DNA of 34,165 nt, from NCBI GenBank assembly GCA_015055545.1, contig SVHY01000022.1:1-34165 (forward strand), written 5' to 3'. The stretch comes from Clostridiales bacterium (GTDB lineage: Bacteria > Bacillota > Clostridia > Christensenellales > Borkfalkiaceae). Below are positions 1 through 8,831 of this stretch, in pieces (position 1 is the first letter of the stretch; each line of letters begins with the position of its first letter). The notes under the pieces were generated by a model. That model ran no database searches and was not told the DNA's origin. It saw nothing but the letters and a program-made list of their open reading frames with translations. A program made the translations under genes and the position numbers.

Positions 1-41
1 CCGTTGGCTATATCCGTCCATTTTATCGTTGCGTAGTTCAT
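1..41 (-). CDS. nrdG: Anaerobic ribonucleotide reductase activating protein NrdG, N-terminal fragment (runs off the left edge)
   Basis: Only 13 codons are present, reading MNYATIKWTDIAN before the window ends. This matches the typical NrdG beginning (MNY..., then a DIANG/DIVNG stretch just before the radical-SAM cysteines). The ATG shares one base with the nrdD stop codon (TAATG), which indicates translational coupling. NrdG is the radical-SAM activase that uses S-adenosylmethionine and a [4Fe-4S] cluster to place the glycyl radical on NrdD. The call rests on position and these few residues; the catalytic part lies outside the window. Confidence 0.8.
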   Translation of the reverse strand, partial: MNYATIKWTDIAN

Positions 42-2224
42 TAAAGGTGCAACACTCTGTCCTTAATTTCTTGCGTTCTGCCTTGGTTCCAGTACTGCGT
101 ACCGATATAACCGCAAGTACGGCGAGCAACGTTCATTTTCGCTTGGTCTTGGTTCTTACAGCAAGGACATTCCCAAATAAGTTTGCCCGATTCGTCCGTT
201 TGGATTTGGATTTCGCCGTCGTAGCCGCAAACTTGGCAGTAATCGCTCTTGGTGTTGAGTTCTGCGTACATGATATTTTCGTAAATAAACTTCATAACGG
301 CAAGAACCGCGGGAATATTGTCTTGCATGTTGGGAACTTCTACGTAGCTGATTGCGCCGCCCGGGGAAAGCTGTTGGAATTCGCTCTCAAATTTAAGCTT
401 GGTAAACGCGTCGATTTGTTCGGAAACGTGCACGTGATAACTGTTCGTAATATAGTTTTTATCCGTAACGCCGGGGATAATACCGAAACGTTTTTGCAAG
501 CATTTCGAGAATTTGTAGGTCGTACTTTCAAGCGGCGTACCGTACAAGGAAAAGTCGATATTTTCCTTTGCTTTCCAGCCTTTGCATTTATCGTTCATCT
601 TTTGCATAACGGCAAGCGCGAACGGTTTTGCATCGTCGTCCGTATGGGATTTGCCCGTCATATACTTCACGCATTCGTACAAACCAGCATAGCCAAGCGA
701 AATGGTAGAATAACCGCCAAAGAGCAACTTATCAATCGTTTCACCCTTTTGCAATCTCGCAAGCGCGCCGTACTGCCAAAGAATAGGCGCAGCGTCGGAA
801 AGCGTACCCATCAAACGGTTATGCCTATGCATCAACGCACGATAGCAAAGTTCCAACCGTTCATCGAAAATTTCCCAGAATTTCTTTTCATCTTTACCAG
901 AAGAAAGCGCTACGTCCACAAGGTTGATCGTTACCACGCCTTGGTTGAATCTACCGTAATACTTGGGTTTACCGTTTTCGTCCACGTAAGGCGTCAAGAA
1001 ACTTCTGCAACCCATACAGGTATAGCAATGCCCTTCGCCGTTTTTGTCAACTTTGTATTCGAGCATTTTCTTTTCGGAAATGTAATCGGGAACCATACGC
1101 TTTGCCGTACATCTTGCCGCAAGTTCCGTCAAATACCAATACGGTTGTTCTTCGGAAATATTATCCGGTTCCAGCACGTAAATAAGTTTAGGGAACGCAG
1201 GCGTAATCCAAACTCCCGATTCGTTTTTAACGCCCTTAATCCGCTGTTTAAGCGTTTCTTCGATAATGAGCGCAAGGTCGGCTTTTTCCTGTTCGTTGCG
1301 CGCTTCGTTTAAATACATAAACACGGTAACGAACGGTGCTTGACCGTTGGTGGTAAGGAGCGTAACCACTTGATATTGAATGGTCTGAATCCCCCTACTA
1401 ATTTCGTTGCGTAAACGCTTTTCCGCTATTTCAGCGATATGCGCTTCGTCGTTAACGCCCACCTTAGCCAATTCTTCCGCAACTTCCTTGCGAATCTTTT
1501 TACGGCTGATATCTACAAACGGTGCAAGGTGCGTTAAGGAAATACTCTGACCGCCGTATTGATTAGAGGCAACCTGCGCGATAATTTGCGTTGCAATATT
1601 ACACGCCGTTGAAAAGCTGTGCGGTTTTTCAATGAGCGTACCCGAAATAACCGTACCGTTTTGCAGCATGTCTTCCAAATTAACAAGGTCGCAATTGTGC
1701 ATATGTTGCGCGAAATAATCGGCGTCGTGGAAATGAATCAAGCCTTGATCGTGCGCGGAAACGATATCGTCGGGCAACAAAATACGACGGGTAAGGTCTT
1801 TGGATACTTCCCCTGCCATATAATCGCGTTGAACGCTATTGACCGTCGGGTTCTTATTGGAATTTTCCTGTTTTACTTCTTCGTTGTTACATTCGATAAG
1901 CGTTAAAATTTGCGCGTCGGTCGTGTTCGATTTTCTAACGAGCTCACGCGTATAACGATAAGTAATATATTTTCTCGCCAAAACGAACGCCTTCATGTCC
2001 ATAAGGCGGTTTTCTACCATATCTTGTACTTCTTCAACGTGCGCGGAGCGCCCCATTTTTGCACATTCTTCCGATACGGTGTTGGCAATGCTTTGAATTT
2101 CCAACTCGGAAATTCTTGCCGATTCCACTACTTCTTTGTTCGCTTTACGTACTGCGCCTATGATCTTTTCAATATCATATACGACTTCCTGCCCACTTCT
2201 TTTAATGATCTTCATTTCCTTCAT
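41..2224 (-). CDS. nrdD: Class III (anaerobic) ribonucleoside-triphosphate reductase
   Basis: The 727-residue protein reduces ribonucleoside triphosphates to dNTPs by glycyl-radical chemistry without oxygen. An ATP-cone allosteric domain fills roughly residues 1-95 (starts MKEMKIIKRSGQEVVYDIEK). The catalytic barrel follows. Near the C-terminus are four zinc-site cysteines (C663, C666, C686, C689) and the radical loop RRTCGYIG, with the radical glycine at about G705. Length and motif order are normal for the family. The ATG at 2224 is preceded by AGGAGG with 8-nt spacing. It is followed at once by nrdG, and its long upstream region carries NrdR boxes, so it is very likely repressed by NrdR when dNTP or dATP is plentiful. 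Confidence 0.97.
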   Translation of the reverse strand: MKEMKIIKRSGQEVVYDIEKIIGAVRKANKEVVESARISELEIQSIANTVSEECAKMGRSAHVEEVQDMVENRLMDMKAFVLARKYITYRYTRELVRKSNTTDAQILTLIECNNEEVKQENSNKNPTVNSVQRDYMAGEVSKDLTRRILLPDDIVSAHDQGLIHFHDADYFAQHMHNCDLVNLEDMLQNGTVISGTLIEKPHSFSTACNIATQIIAQVASNQYGGQSISLTHLAPFVDISRKKIRKEVAEELAKVGVNDEAHIAEIAEKRLRNEISRGIQTIQYQVVTLLTTNGQAPFVTVFMYLNEARNEQEKADLALIIEETLKQRIKGVKNESGVWITPAFPKLIYVLEPDNISEEQPYWYLTELAARCTAKRMVPDYISEKKMLEYKVDKNGEGHCYTCMGCRSFLTPYVDENGKPKYYGRFNQGVVTINLVDVALSSGKDEKKFWEIFDERLELCYRALMHRHNRLMGTLSDAAPILWQYGALARLQKGETIDKLLFGGYSTISLGYAGLYECVKYMTGKSHTDDDAKPFALAVMQKMNDKCKGWKAKENIDFSLYGTPLESTTYKFSKCLQKRFGIIPGVTDKNYITNSYHVHVSEQIDAFTKLKFESEFQQLSPGGAISYVEVPNMQDNIPAVLAVMKFIYENIMYAELNTKSDYCQVCGYDGEIQIQTDESGKLIWECPCCKNQDQAKMNVARRTCGYIGTQYWNQGRTQEIKDRVLHL

Positions 2225-2274
2225 AACCCTAACCTCCTACGCGCCCCTTATCATTTAGAGCGGTTTTTTCTCTT

Positions 2275-2398
2275 ATACCATATATTGCGTTGCCTTTACG
2301 ATTTTTAACACAATATCTTGTATTGTAATTTTTACCGTGCCTTAATATTATACCATATATTGTGTTAAAGTCAAGCGTGTGAACACAAAATGTGGTAT
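2275..2398 (-). promoter_or_regulatory. Array of four NrdR boxes upstream of nrdD
   Basis: Four 16-nt sites fit the NrdR consensus acaCwAtATaTwGtgt: 2275-2290 (minus strand acgcaatatatggtat), 2308-2323 (acacaatatcttgtat), 2350-2365 (minus strand acacaatatatggtat) and 2383-2398 (acacaaaatgtggtat). Start-to-start spacings are 33, 42 and 33 bp, that is about three, four and three helical turns, so all sites lie on nearly one face of the DNA. The third box fills the spacer and -10 of the main promoter. NrdR is the ATP-cone repressor of ribonucleotide reductase operons; its gene is not in the window. Confidence 0.85.
2347..2374 (-). promoter_or_regulatory. Main nrdDG promoter
   Basis: On the minus strand TTGACT (2369-2374) and TATAAT (2347-2352) are separated by 16 bp, with TGG just before the -10 (extended -10). 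A second extended -10-like TGGTATAAG lies at 2272-2280 over the proximal NrdR box but has no good -35. The 2225-2562 gap holds these promoter elements, the NrdR boxes and the rho terminator; I see no gene in it. Confidence 0.75.
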
Positions 2399-2500
2399 AG
2401 AAAAAAGTTATAGATAAAAAAACAAAAAACCACCCGTATTCCCTTGACAGCCTTTAAATTGCTCATGTTTAACGGATGTGTTTTTTATAGAACTATATAA

Positions 2501-2554
2501 AAATAAAATACCTTGCCCTTTTTTTGAAGAAAAATCCGTAATGCAAGGTATTTT
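2501..2554 (-). terminator. Rho-independent terminator after rho
   Basis: Perfect 12-bp arms at 2505-2516 (aaaataccttgc) and 2543-2554 (gcaaggtatttt) enclose a 26-nt loop. On the minus strand the stem is followed by an AT/T-rich tail. It begins 9 nt after the rho stop codon. The loop is long, so efficiency may be modest. Confidence 0.65.
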
Positions 2555-2562
2555 TTATAGAT

Positions 2563-4056
2563 TTAGGACTGTAATTGCTTGTAAATACTTTCCGCAAAAT
2601 TATCATAATCGGAACATTGTTCCAAGGTATTTCGCAATTCTTTTTCGCCTACTTTTGTTAAATATTTTTCCAAAACCGCCGCGCGAAGTTTATCCGCGTT
2701 TTCAAATTTTTCCACACCGTTCCACATTATTGATCGGGATAAATTGATAGCGGGATACGTTCTTTGCATGACGAGCGACTCGCTTAATACGATTTCAGCG
2801 TTTGCAAGCGTCGAAAGCTCCGTTGCAATATAATCGTCGGCGGGAATACCAGAATCACAGGAAACTGCGCCCAAAACGGTAATAGAGCCGCCCTTTTCCA
2901 AATTACGGGCTGAACCGAAAAATTTCTTGATATATTGCACCGTTTTACTTTCCAAACCACACGCAAGCAGTTTTCCGCCCGACGATGCCGACGTATCGTT
3001 ATAAGCACGCGCCAAAGCGTTAAACGAATCGACGAACAATAATACGTCTTTTCCGGATTCCGCCATACGTTTAGCGCGTTTCAAAACAAAATCTGCCGTA
3101 AATACCTGCCGTTCAGGCGTATCGTCGTAGGTGGAATACACCAAACAGTCTTCTTTTATAATTTTGCGAAACCGACTGATTGTTTCAGGCGATTGCTCGA
3201 TTAACAAAACGCAAATACTCAATTCAGGGGTTGCCGTCGAAACGCTTTTTACAAGCTCGTAAATCAACTCCGTTTTTCCAGCCTTAGGCGCAGAAAGGAT
3301 ACGACAACGTTGACCTTTACCGATGGCAAGCAACCAGTCAACGTATTTCGACGTAACCGAATTTTCGCAGCCCGTCTTATAAAACCTGATCGGTTGGGTC
3401 GGATACGCCGCCGACATTTCTTCAAAATCACCCAAACGACGATACTTATCCAAAGCGCAACCGTTCACCGAAAGTAGCTTCACGGCAACGAAAACGTTTT
3501 TGCCTTTTTCGACGAGGCAATCTAGAACGTCGCCTTCCTTTAAACCGTGGTCGCGAATAAATTCTATCGGCACAACCACCTTTTCTCCGTTATCGCGGCA
3601 ATTTAACGGCAATAAGTAGGATACGCCGTCAAAGGTTGTAAGCTGACCGCCGCGTTTGGATAATTCGTTCGATATATTCGGGGAATTGAAAACGATTCTA
3701 TTCTTATTAGAAGCTTGAAAATCTGCAATTTCTTTGACTATATCGCGTTTGCTTACGACCGTATCTTGCGGTTTTGAAAATCCCGCGTTCGCACGGATAC
3801 GGACGTTTTCAATCATAACGGGAATCTTTGGATCAAAAAAATCGCTTTTCACGGGCGCGCCGCGCGTACTTCTTTCCACGGGCGGAATTTCACCGGCTAA
3901 AACGCCTATAATCGATTCTAATAACGGACCAAGCGTTTTTTTCGTCGGTTCTTTAACCCCAACGTTTCTGGCGTACGCGCGGAGTTGGTGTAAATCGTAC
4001 GCCGAAAGCACCGATAGACATTCCCTTTTAAATTGTTCTAAAACTTCCTTTTCCAT
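2563..4056 (-). CDS. rho: Transcription termination factor Rho, divergent active site
   Basis: This 497-residue protein shows Rho architecture: a Rho_N helical domain (about 1-60), a cold-shock-like RNA-binding domain (about 120-200) and a RecA-type ATPase (about 225-495). Walker A SAPKAGKT (255-262), Walker B LLFVDSFNALARAYN (339-353), KKFFGSARN and YPAINLSRS align with E. coli Rho. Four catalytic positions differ: E211 is Q288, R212 is S289, R269 is A347 and R366 (arginine finger) is W445. The primary RNA-site aromatic motif is also weak. Rho is a hexameric RNA helicase that ends transcription; whether this version hydrolyses ATP normally is open. It is the last gene of the tyrA operon, its ATG one base after the previous stop, and is followed by an intrinsic terminator. 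Confidence 0.9.
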   Translation of the reverse strand: MEKEVLEQFKRECLSVLSAYDLHQLRAYARNVGVKEPTKKTLGPLLESIIGVLAGEIPPVERSTRGAPVKSDFFDPKIPVMIENVRIRANAGFSKPQDTVVSKRDIVKEIADFQASNKNRIVFNSPNISNELSKRGGQLTTFDGVSYLLPLNCRDNGEKVVVPIEFIRDHGLKEGDVLDCLVEKGKNVFVAVKLLSVNGCALDKYRRLGDFEEMSAAYPTQPIRFYKTGCENSVTSKYVDWLLAIGKGQRCRILSAPKAGKTELIYELVKSVSTATPELSICVLLIEQSPETISRFRKIIKEDCLVYSTYDDTPERQVFTADFVLKRAKRMAESGKDVLLFVDSFNALARAYNDTSASSGGKLLACGLESKTVQYIKKFFGSARNLEKGGSITVLGAVSCDSGIPADDYIATELSTLANAEIVLSESLVMQRTYPAINLSRSIMWNGVEKFENADKLRAAVLEKYLTKVGEKELRNTLEQCSDYDNFAESIYKQLQS

Positions 4057-4057
4057 T

Positions 4058-4702
4058 TTATACCCTTTCCATATATATAATTTGCGTTTTATCGTCCTTT
4101 AAATCGTTTACGTTAATGATCGTTTGATTTTTCTTAGACGGATATATAACGTCTGCATACCCTTGTAAAAAAGCCTTAGCGTCCGTTATATCAATCGTTC
4201 CGTCTTGCGGACGATAGTGCATAGGGATCACGATTTTCGGCGCAATATTTTCTACGAACACCTTTGCCCTCGCGGCATCTATCGTATACCTGCCGCCAAC
4301 GGGAATAAGTAGCACGTCCACCTTACCTATCCTTTCGGCAAACGCCTTTGTGTACGGTTCACCCAAATCGCCTAAATGACATACCCGTATTCCGTCTATC
4401 TCCATTATAAACACGACGTTTTTTCCACGTAATGCGCCCTGCTTATCGTCGTGATAGGTGGAAAATCCTTGAATGGCTACGTCTGCCACTCGCTCGTTTA
4501 CGGGCGTATCAAAAACCCGTTTTACACCCTTTACAGCCGGCGTATAGTTATGGTCGAAATGCCCGTGACTGACCGTTAAAATATCCGCGTACAAATCTTG
4601 CGGTAATTCATACCCCACGCCCGTATACGGATCGGTGATGATTTTGACTCCCTGCGCGTTCGTCAACGCAAAACATGAATGACCTAAATACTCAATTTTC
4701 AT
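4058..4702 (-). CDS. MBL-fold metal-dependent hydrolase (UPF0173-like)
   Basis: A 214-residue single-domain metallo-beta-lactamase-fold protein. Visible metal ligands are the SHGHFDH motif (H46, H48, D50, H51), the Asp of HLGDLG and a C-terminal PMHY histidine. The N-terminus MKIEYLGHSCF is typical of the UPF0173 / L-ascorbate-6-phosphate lactonase-like branch. The substrate is unknown. It has a GGGG-rich ribosome-binding site and lies 12 nt after the DUF1934 gene; its stop is one base before the rho start, so it is translated from the same transcript as rho. No signal peptide is visible, so it is probably cytosolic. Confidence 0.85.
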   Translation of the reverse strand: MKIEYLGHSCFALTNAQGVKIITDPYTGVGYELPQDLYADILTVSHGHFDHNYTPAVKGVKRVFDTPVNERVADVAIQGFSTYHDDKQGALRGKNVVFIMEIDGIRVCHLGDLGEPYTKAFAERIGKVDVLLIPVGGRYTIDAARAKVFVENIAPKIVIPMHYRPQDGTIDITDAKAFLQGYADVIYPSKKNQTIINVNDLKDDKTQIIYMERV

Positions 4703-4714
4703 ATTTTCCCCTTT

Positions 4715-5095
4715 CTACAATCGTGCGTGCAAACGGATTTTCATGACTTGCCGTTCGTCCCCGAACAGCAAATCGTAATGGGCGGATAACAACAACGACC
4801 GCTCCGTAAGAGAATACGAAAGCTTATGCGTTTGCGTAAAGACTTGTCCTTGTGAACCCATAATCCCAAGCGCGCCTGCGCAAATTTCGCCTTTACGAAG
4901 CGTTAAACGCATATCGTAATCGCCTGAGCGCGTAACGATTGCTTGGTCTTTCTCCACGGCAATCTCCACGCTTGCTTGTCCGTCTTGATAACGAATCTTA
5001 GCACAAAGTCCGTTGATTTCCATTTCACCGTCGCGCACAATTTCGTTTTCACGTCCGTCCGCCGACGATGCGACGGTGATACGACACTTTTTCAT
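4715..5095 (-). CDS. DUF1934 (YwiB-like) small beta-barrel protein
   Basis: A 126-residue protein rich in beta strands. The features that suggest DUF1934/YwiB (calycin-like barrel of unknown function) are an N-terminal 'KKCRITVASS..DG' strand, a central 'GEICAGALGIMGSQGQVF' turn and a C-terminal strand ending MKIRLHARL. No catalytic residues can be named. It sits between tyrA and the metallo-hydrolase with gaps of about 12 nt, so it is co-transcribed with them. The family call is by pattern only. Confidence 0.65.
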   Translation of the reverse strand: MKKCRITVASSADGRENEIVRDGEMEINGLCAKIRYQDGQASVEIAVEKDQAIVTRSGDYDMRLTLRKGEICAGALGIMGSQGQVFTQTHKLSYSLTERSLLLSAHYDLLFGDERQVMKIRLHARL

Positions 5096-5107
5096 AATTC
5101 TACCTTA

Positions 5108-5932
5108 TTAATCGTTCGGGCGGCGAATGGTTTCACGAATCAAACGACCTTCGCGTAAAAGCTCGGACGTACGTTCGTCGTCGCCTGCCGTCAACGCATC
5201 GCGATACGCGGATAAATGCTCGATAAGCCCGTTTAATTCACGAACGATATTCTCGCGGTTGCAAGCATACAAGGGCGTCCAAACGTGCTCGTCCACCCCC
5301 GCAATACGCGTCATATCCTGAAAGCTGCCGCCCGTAAAGCCGTGACAGCCTTGCACCTGCGGACTTTTTACGTACGCATTAGAAACGATATGCGCAAGCT
5401 GGGACGTGAGCGCAATTTTCTTATCGTGTTCTTCCGCCGTACATTCCACAATCGTACCAAAACCCATTTTTTGCGCGTATTCTTTTACCTTAGCAACGTC
5501 TTGCGATTGTGTTTGCGGTGCGTGGGTGATAATCAAATTCGCGCCTTTAAATAAATCGGGCGAAGCGGAATCAATCCCCGACGTTTCCTTACCCGCCATA
5601 GGATGAATCCCTACGTAGCGATAGTTTCTTTCCGTTTCGTAAACCGCGCGTTCGGGAGCTTGTTTCACACCGCAAATATCCATAACGAGCGCGCCGTCTT
5701 TGAACTTGCCGTTTCGCAAATAATCCAAGGTCGCTTGCGGGGGAACGGCGATAAACACCACGTCGTAGTCTGCGATATCCGCGCCTTGACGGCGAATATA
5801 CCCCTTTTCAATAGCGCGCAAAACGGATTTTTCACTACGTCCAAAACCGTCCACTTCATAGCCTGCGCGCGTAAGCGATGCGCAAATTGAACCGCCGATG
5901 ATTCCCATTCCTATAACCGCTATTTTTTCCAT
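5108..5932 (-). CDS. tyrA: Prephenate dehydrogenase
   Basis: This 274-residue enzyme oxidatively decarboxylates prephenate to 4-hydroxyphenylpyruvate with NAD(P)+, in tyrosine synthesis. The N-terminal Rossmann fingerprint is IAVIGMGIIGGSI. VFIAVPP, then GIHPMAGKETSG (substrate-site His and the conserved PMAGKE), and the helical dimerisation domain with LTSQLAHIVSNA follow in family order. There is no fused ACT or chorismate mutase domain, so this is the short monofunctional form. It is the first gene of the four-gene operon ending in rho. The start at 5932 has only a weak ribosome-binding site (TTTTAGG). Confidence 0.92.
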   Translation of the reverse strand: MEKIAVIGMGIIGGSICASLTRAGYEVDGFGRSEKSVLRAIEKGYIRRQGADIADYDVVFIAVPPQATLDYLRNGKFKDGALVMDICGVKQAPERAVYETERNYRYVGIHPMAGKETSGIDSASPDLFKGANLIITHAPQTQSQDVAKVKEYAQKMGFGTIVECTAEEHDKKIALTSQLAHIVSNAYVKSPQVQGCHGFTGGSFQDMTRIAGVDEHVWTPLYACNRENIVRELNGLIEHLSAYRDALTAGDDERTSELLREGRLIRETIRRPND

Positions 5933-5983
5933 AAGCCGTGCCTAAAACCTTTTATCGCAAAATATTCACGATTATTTTTCAAT

Positions 5984-6012
5984 ATTGTACCATATTTATA
6001 TAAAAATTTCAA
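5984..6012 (-). promoter_or_regulatory. Promoter of the tyrA-rho operon
   Basis: Minus-strand TTGAAA (6007-6012), a 17-bp spacer and TACAAT (5984-5989), with TGG directly before the -10. The -10 ends about 50 nt upstream of the tyrA start. Confidence 0.7.
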
Positions 6013-6033
6013 GTATTTTGTCGTAAAAAGTAT

Positions 6034-6060
6034 GAAAATCGGGAATTTCGCCCGATTTCC
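6034..6060 (-). terminator. Terminator after spoIIID
   Basis: Inverted repeat with arms 6034-6043 and 6051-6060 (core AAATCGGG/CCCGATTT plus a wobble pair) and a 7-nt loop, starting directly after the spoIIID stop. The minus-strand tail has only a five-T run a few bases on, so it is moderately convincing. Confidence 0.55.
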
Positions 6061-6061
6061 G

Positions 6062-6313
6062 TTATTGTTTTGCATATTTTTCCTTGGTCGCAAGCCCGCC
6101 GCGGATATGCCGTTCGCTTAAATTGCGAGCAAGCACGGCTTGCGTGCGTTCGTATAAATCCTCATCGACGTATTTTAAACGTTCGGAAACGTCTTTATGT
6201 ACCGTTGATTTACTGATAGAAAAATGCGCGGAGCACGCGCGGACGGTGCAACCCGTCGCCACAATATACTCAGCGCATTTTTTAACGCGTTCTTCTATAT
6301 AATCCCACAACAT
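6062..6313 (-). CDS. spoIIID: Sporulation transcriptional regulator SpoIIID
   Basis: About 83 residues. SpoIIID is the mother-cell DNA-binding regulator that modulates the sigma-E regulon during sporulation. The sequence follows B. subtilis SpoIIID closely: WDYIEERVKKCAEYIV, the helix-turn-helix containing SISKSTVHKDVSERL, then RHIRGGLATKEKY. I choose the ATG at 6313 rather than the one at 6325 because GGAGG lies 5 nt upstream of it and the protein then begins like the B. subtilis one. It lies just downstream of parC on the same strand, with a sigma-E-like promoter across the parC stop codon. Confidence 0.93.
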   Translation of the reverse strand: MLWDYIEERVKKCAEYIVATGCTVRACSAHFSISKSTVHKDVSERLKYVDEDLYERTQAVLARNLSERHIRGGLATKEKYAKQ

Positions 6314-6342
6314 TCCGACCTCCATAATACAAGCTACGGAAT

Positions 6343-6369
6343 ATACTATGTGGAATTTTTACAAATTAT
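6343..6369 (-). promoter_or_regulatory. Possible sigma-E-type promoter of spoIIID
   Basis: On the minus strand ATA (6369-6367), 16 bp, then CATAGTAT (6350-6343). The sigma-E consensus is approximately ATA-N16-18-CATACAnT. The -35 part overlaps the parC stop codon. Position (30 nt before the chosen start) and the known sigma-E dependence of spoIIID fit, but two -10 positions differ. Confidence 0.4.
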
Positions 6370-8831
6370 TCGTCCTTTTTGTACGGCATGGGAATTACTC
6401 TATCAATCGAACCCTCTGCGTAGCGGGAAATCTTCTTTGCTCGCGCACTTTGAACGGAAATGAACACGTCTTCGCTGGAAAGCTCGGAAACGGCGTTCGT
6501 TTTATCGACAACCGCAAGCATATACGGAACGGTTACGTAGCTTGCCGAAAGCACGCTTGCACCCTCTTTCATCGCCACGATAATCGAGCCTTTACGATAA
6601 CGCTTGGAAGGCTCGATTTGCGAGGAAATAACCCGTTTAAATTTACCCTCGTCCGTGGCTATTACAATCTCGCCCTCGCCGTTGATTTGCGTCATTAACA
6701 CTACGCTGTCACCCTCGCGGAGCATGATACCGCGCACGCCCGTAGAAATTCTGCCTTGCGTGGGTATATCGTCTTTCATAGCGTTTAGACAAATACCGTC
6801 CTTGGTTACGATGATAATCGTATCGTCCTCGTTCGTATCTTCTTCTACGGCAAGCACTTCGTCGCCGTCGTTAAGTTTGACCGCTTGGAACGCAGATTTA
6901 CGCTGTTCGTATTCCGCCCAGTCCGTCTTTTTAATCATGCCGTTCTTCGTGAAGAACAACAAATTCCCGTACGGCATTTTTTCACCCACTTCAAAGAGTG
7001 CAACCACTTTCTCGTCCACGTCGGCGTCCTTAGACAAATCTTTTAAGCTTGCGCCGCCGTCCGTAAGTTTACATTCCAGCTTGGGCGCAGATATATCCAA
7101 CTTATAGCAATTACCAAAGTTTGTAAACGCAAAAATGCGTTTATCCGTCGCCGTTTTCAGCGTTTGTAAAGCAATAACCTGCGGTTTGAATTTGCCGTCT
7201 AATTCCTTTTGCAACGCATCCGCCTGTTTACCGACGAGAACCTTGAATTTATCGTCCACCGTATATACGAGCGTACAAGGCATACCCGCTTTCTTTTCGG
7301 GCGCGGCGGCAACCATAACGTCCGCTTCTTCACGCGTATAAACGAGCTTGCTCTTGCGGGGCGTGGGATACGCCGCTTTGATTTCGGAAATTTCTTCTTT
7401 GACGACTTGGAGCTGTAAATCCCCGCTCTTGGAAATTGCCGTCAAACGCTTGATTTCTTTCTTCAATTCTTTGAGTTCTTGTTCGAGTTTGAAAATTTCA
7501 AGCTTGGTCAAACGGGCAAGGCGCAAATCGAGAATTGCCTGTGCTTGCTGTTCGGAAATTTCAAAACGAGCCATGAGCTTGTTTCTCGCGTCCGAGGTGC
7601 TATCCGATCCTTTAATGATCGCGATAACTTCGTCGATATTCTGCACGGCGATAATCAAGCCTTCCAAAATATGGCAACGTTGTTGCGCTTGTTTTAAATC
7701 GAAAAGCGTCCTGCGTTTTACGACCTGTTGTTGATAGCGTACGTAATGACGAATAATTTCCATAATCCCAAGTTGTTGGGGTTTGCCGTCCGCAATCACG
7801 ACCATATTGATACCGAACGTGATTTCCAAGTCGCTGTACTTATACAAGCATTTCAAAATCGCGTTGACGTCGTATTCCTTTTTCACGCGAATAACCGCGC
7901 GCATACCCGTTCTGTCCGATTCGTCCGCAACGTGGTCAATCCCTGCCAAATCGTCCTTTTTCTCTTCGCAAAGTTCGACGATTTTCCGCAAAAGCTGCGC
8001 TTTATTGACTTGATAAGGAAGTTCAGTTATGACGAGATTCGTCTTACCGTTATCGAGTTTTTCCGTATGGATTTTCGCACGGAGCGTGATTTTACCGCGC
8101 CCCGTTTTATACGCTTGAATCAGCTCGTTTGCAAGAATAAGACCGCCCGTAGGGAAATCGGGGCAAGGGATATATTCCATCATTTCTTCGAGCGAAATCG
8201 CGGGATTATCGATATACGCTACGACGCCGTTGATGACTTCTTCCAAGTTATGCGTAGGGATATTCGTCGCAAGCCCGACGGCAATCCCCGATGCGCCGTT
8301 GACGAGCAAGTTAGGGAAACGTCCGGGCAATACGTCCGGTTCTTTTAAGGTGTCGTCGAAATTCAAAGAAAAGCTGACGGTTTCTTTATCGATATCGCGC
8401 AAAAGTTCTAATGCAAGCGGCTGCATACGCGCTTCCGTATAACGCATAGCCGCGGCAGGATCCCCGTCTACCGAACCGAAGTTACCGTGTCCGTCTACGA
8501 GCATTTTGCCCATATTAAAATCCTGTGCCATACGCACCATCGCGTCGTATACCGAACTGTCGCCGTGCGGGTGGAATTTACCCATACATTCCCCGACGAT
8601 ACGCGCGCTCTTTTTATGCGGTTTATCGGGTGTTAACCCCATTTCGTGCATGGTATATAAAATACGGCGCTGTACGGGTTTTAAACCGTCTTCTACGCGT
8701 GGCAAAGCACGGTCGAGAATAACGAATTCCGCGTACGGGAGCATAGACGTATGCAATACCTTTTCAAGCGGTTCAACGTATAACTGACCCGTAGGTTCTA
8801 AGATTTCAGGTTCTTTCTTAGTTTTCGCCAT
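6366..8831 (-). CDS. parC: Type II topoisomerase subunit A, probably topoisomerase IV ParC
   Basis: The 821-residue subunit carries the DNA-cleaving tyrosine at Y131 ([11 protein letters not shown]), the quinolone-region motif [10 protein letters not shown] and a C-terminal beta-pinwheel. I favour ParC over GyrA on several grounds. It has KPVQRRILY (GyrA usually has H), [17 protein letters not shown] and NFDDTLKEP, all as in B. subtilis ParC. The first C-terminal blade has no QRRGGKG-like GyrA box. The gene overlaps the B-subunit gene by 14 nt. Topoisomerase IV decatenates sister chromosomes; gyrase would add negative supercoils. Start at 8831 has GGAG 7 nt upstream. The subunit type is certain; the IV-versus-gyrase choice is about two to one. 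Confidence 0.75.
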   Translation of the reverse strand: MAKTKKEPEILEPTGQLYVEPLEKVLHTSMLPYAEFVILDRALPRVEDGLKPVQRRILYTMHEMGLTPDKPHKKSARIVGECMGKFHPHGDSSVYDAMVRMAQDFNMGKMLVDGHGNFGSVDGDPAAAMRYTEARMQPLALELLRDIDKETVSFSLNFDDTLKEPDVLPGRFPNLLVNGASGIAVGLATNIPTHNLEEVINGVVAYIDNPAISLEEMMEYIPCPDFPTGGLILANELIQAYKTGRGKITLRAKIHTEKLDNGKTNLVITELPYQVNKAQLLRKIVELCEEKKDDLAGIDHVADESDRTGMRAVIRVKKEYDVNAILKCLYKYSDLEITFGINMVVIADGKPQQLGIMEIIRHYVRYQQQVVKRRTLFDLKQAQQRCHILEGLIIAVQNIDEVIAIIKGSDSTSDARNKLMARFEISEQQAQAILDLRLARLTKLEIFKLEQELKELKKEIKRLTAISKSGDLQLQVVKEEISEIKAAYPTPRKSKLVYTREEADVMVAAAPEKKAGMPCTLVYTVDDKFKVLVGKQADALQKELDGKFKPQVIALQTLKTATDKRIFAFTNFGNCYKLDISAPKLECKLTDGGASLKDLSKDADVDEKVVALFEVGEKMPYGNLLFFTKNGMIKKTDWAEYEQRKSAFQAVKLNDGDEVLAVEEDTNEDDTIIIVTKDGICLNAMKDDIPTQGRISTGVRGIMLREGDSVVLMTQINGEGEIVIATDEGKFKRVISSQIEPSKRYRKGSIIVAMKEGASVLSASYVTVPYMLAVVDKTNAVSELSSEDVFISVQSARAKKISRYAEGSIDRVIPMPYKKDE

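Noticed and set aside
29-1312. Long plus-strand open frame (427 codons) opposite nrdD
   Set aside because: It mirrors the coding frame of nrdD, has Phe/Arg/His-rich composition and no recognisable domain or ribosome-binding site.
2471-2560. Repeat of TTTTTTATAG at 2471-2480 and 2551-2560
   Set aside because: Short A/T-rich direct repeat at the rho terminator flank; no sign of a mobile element or target duplication.
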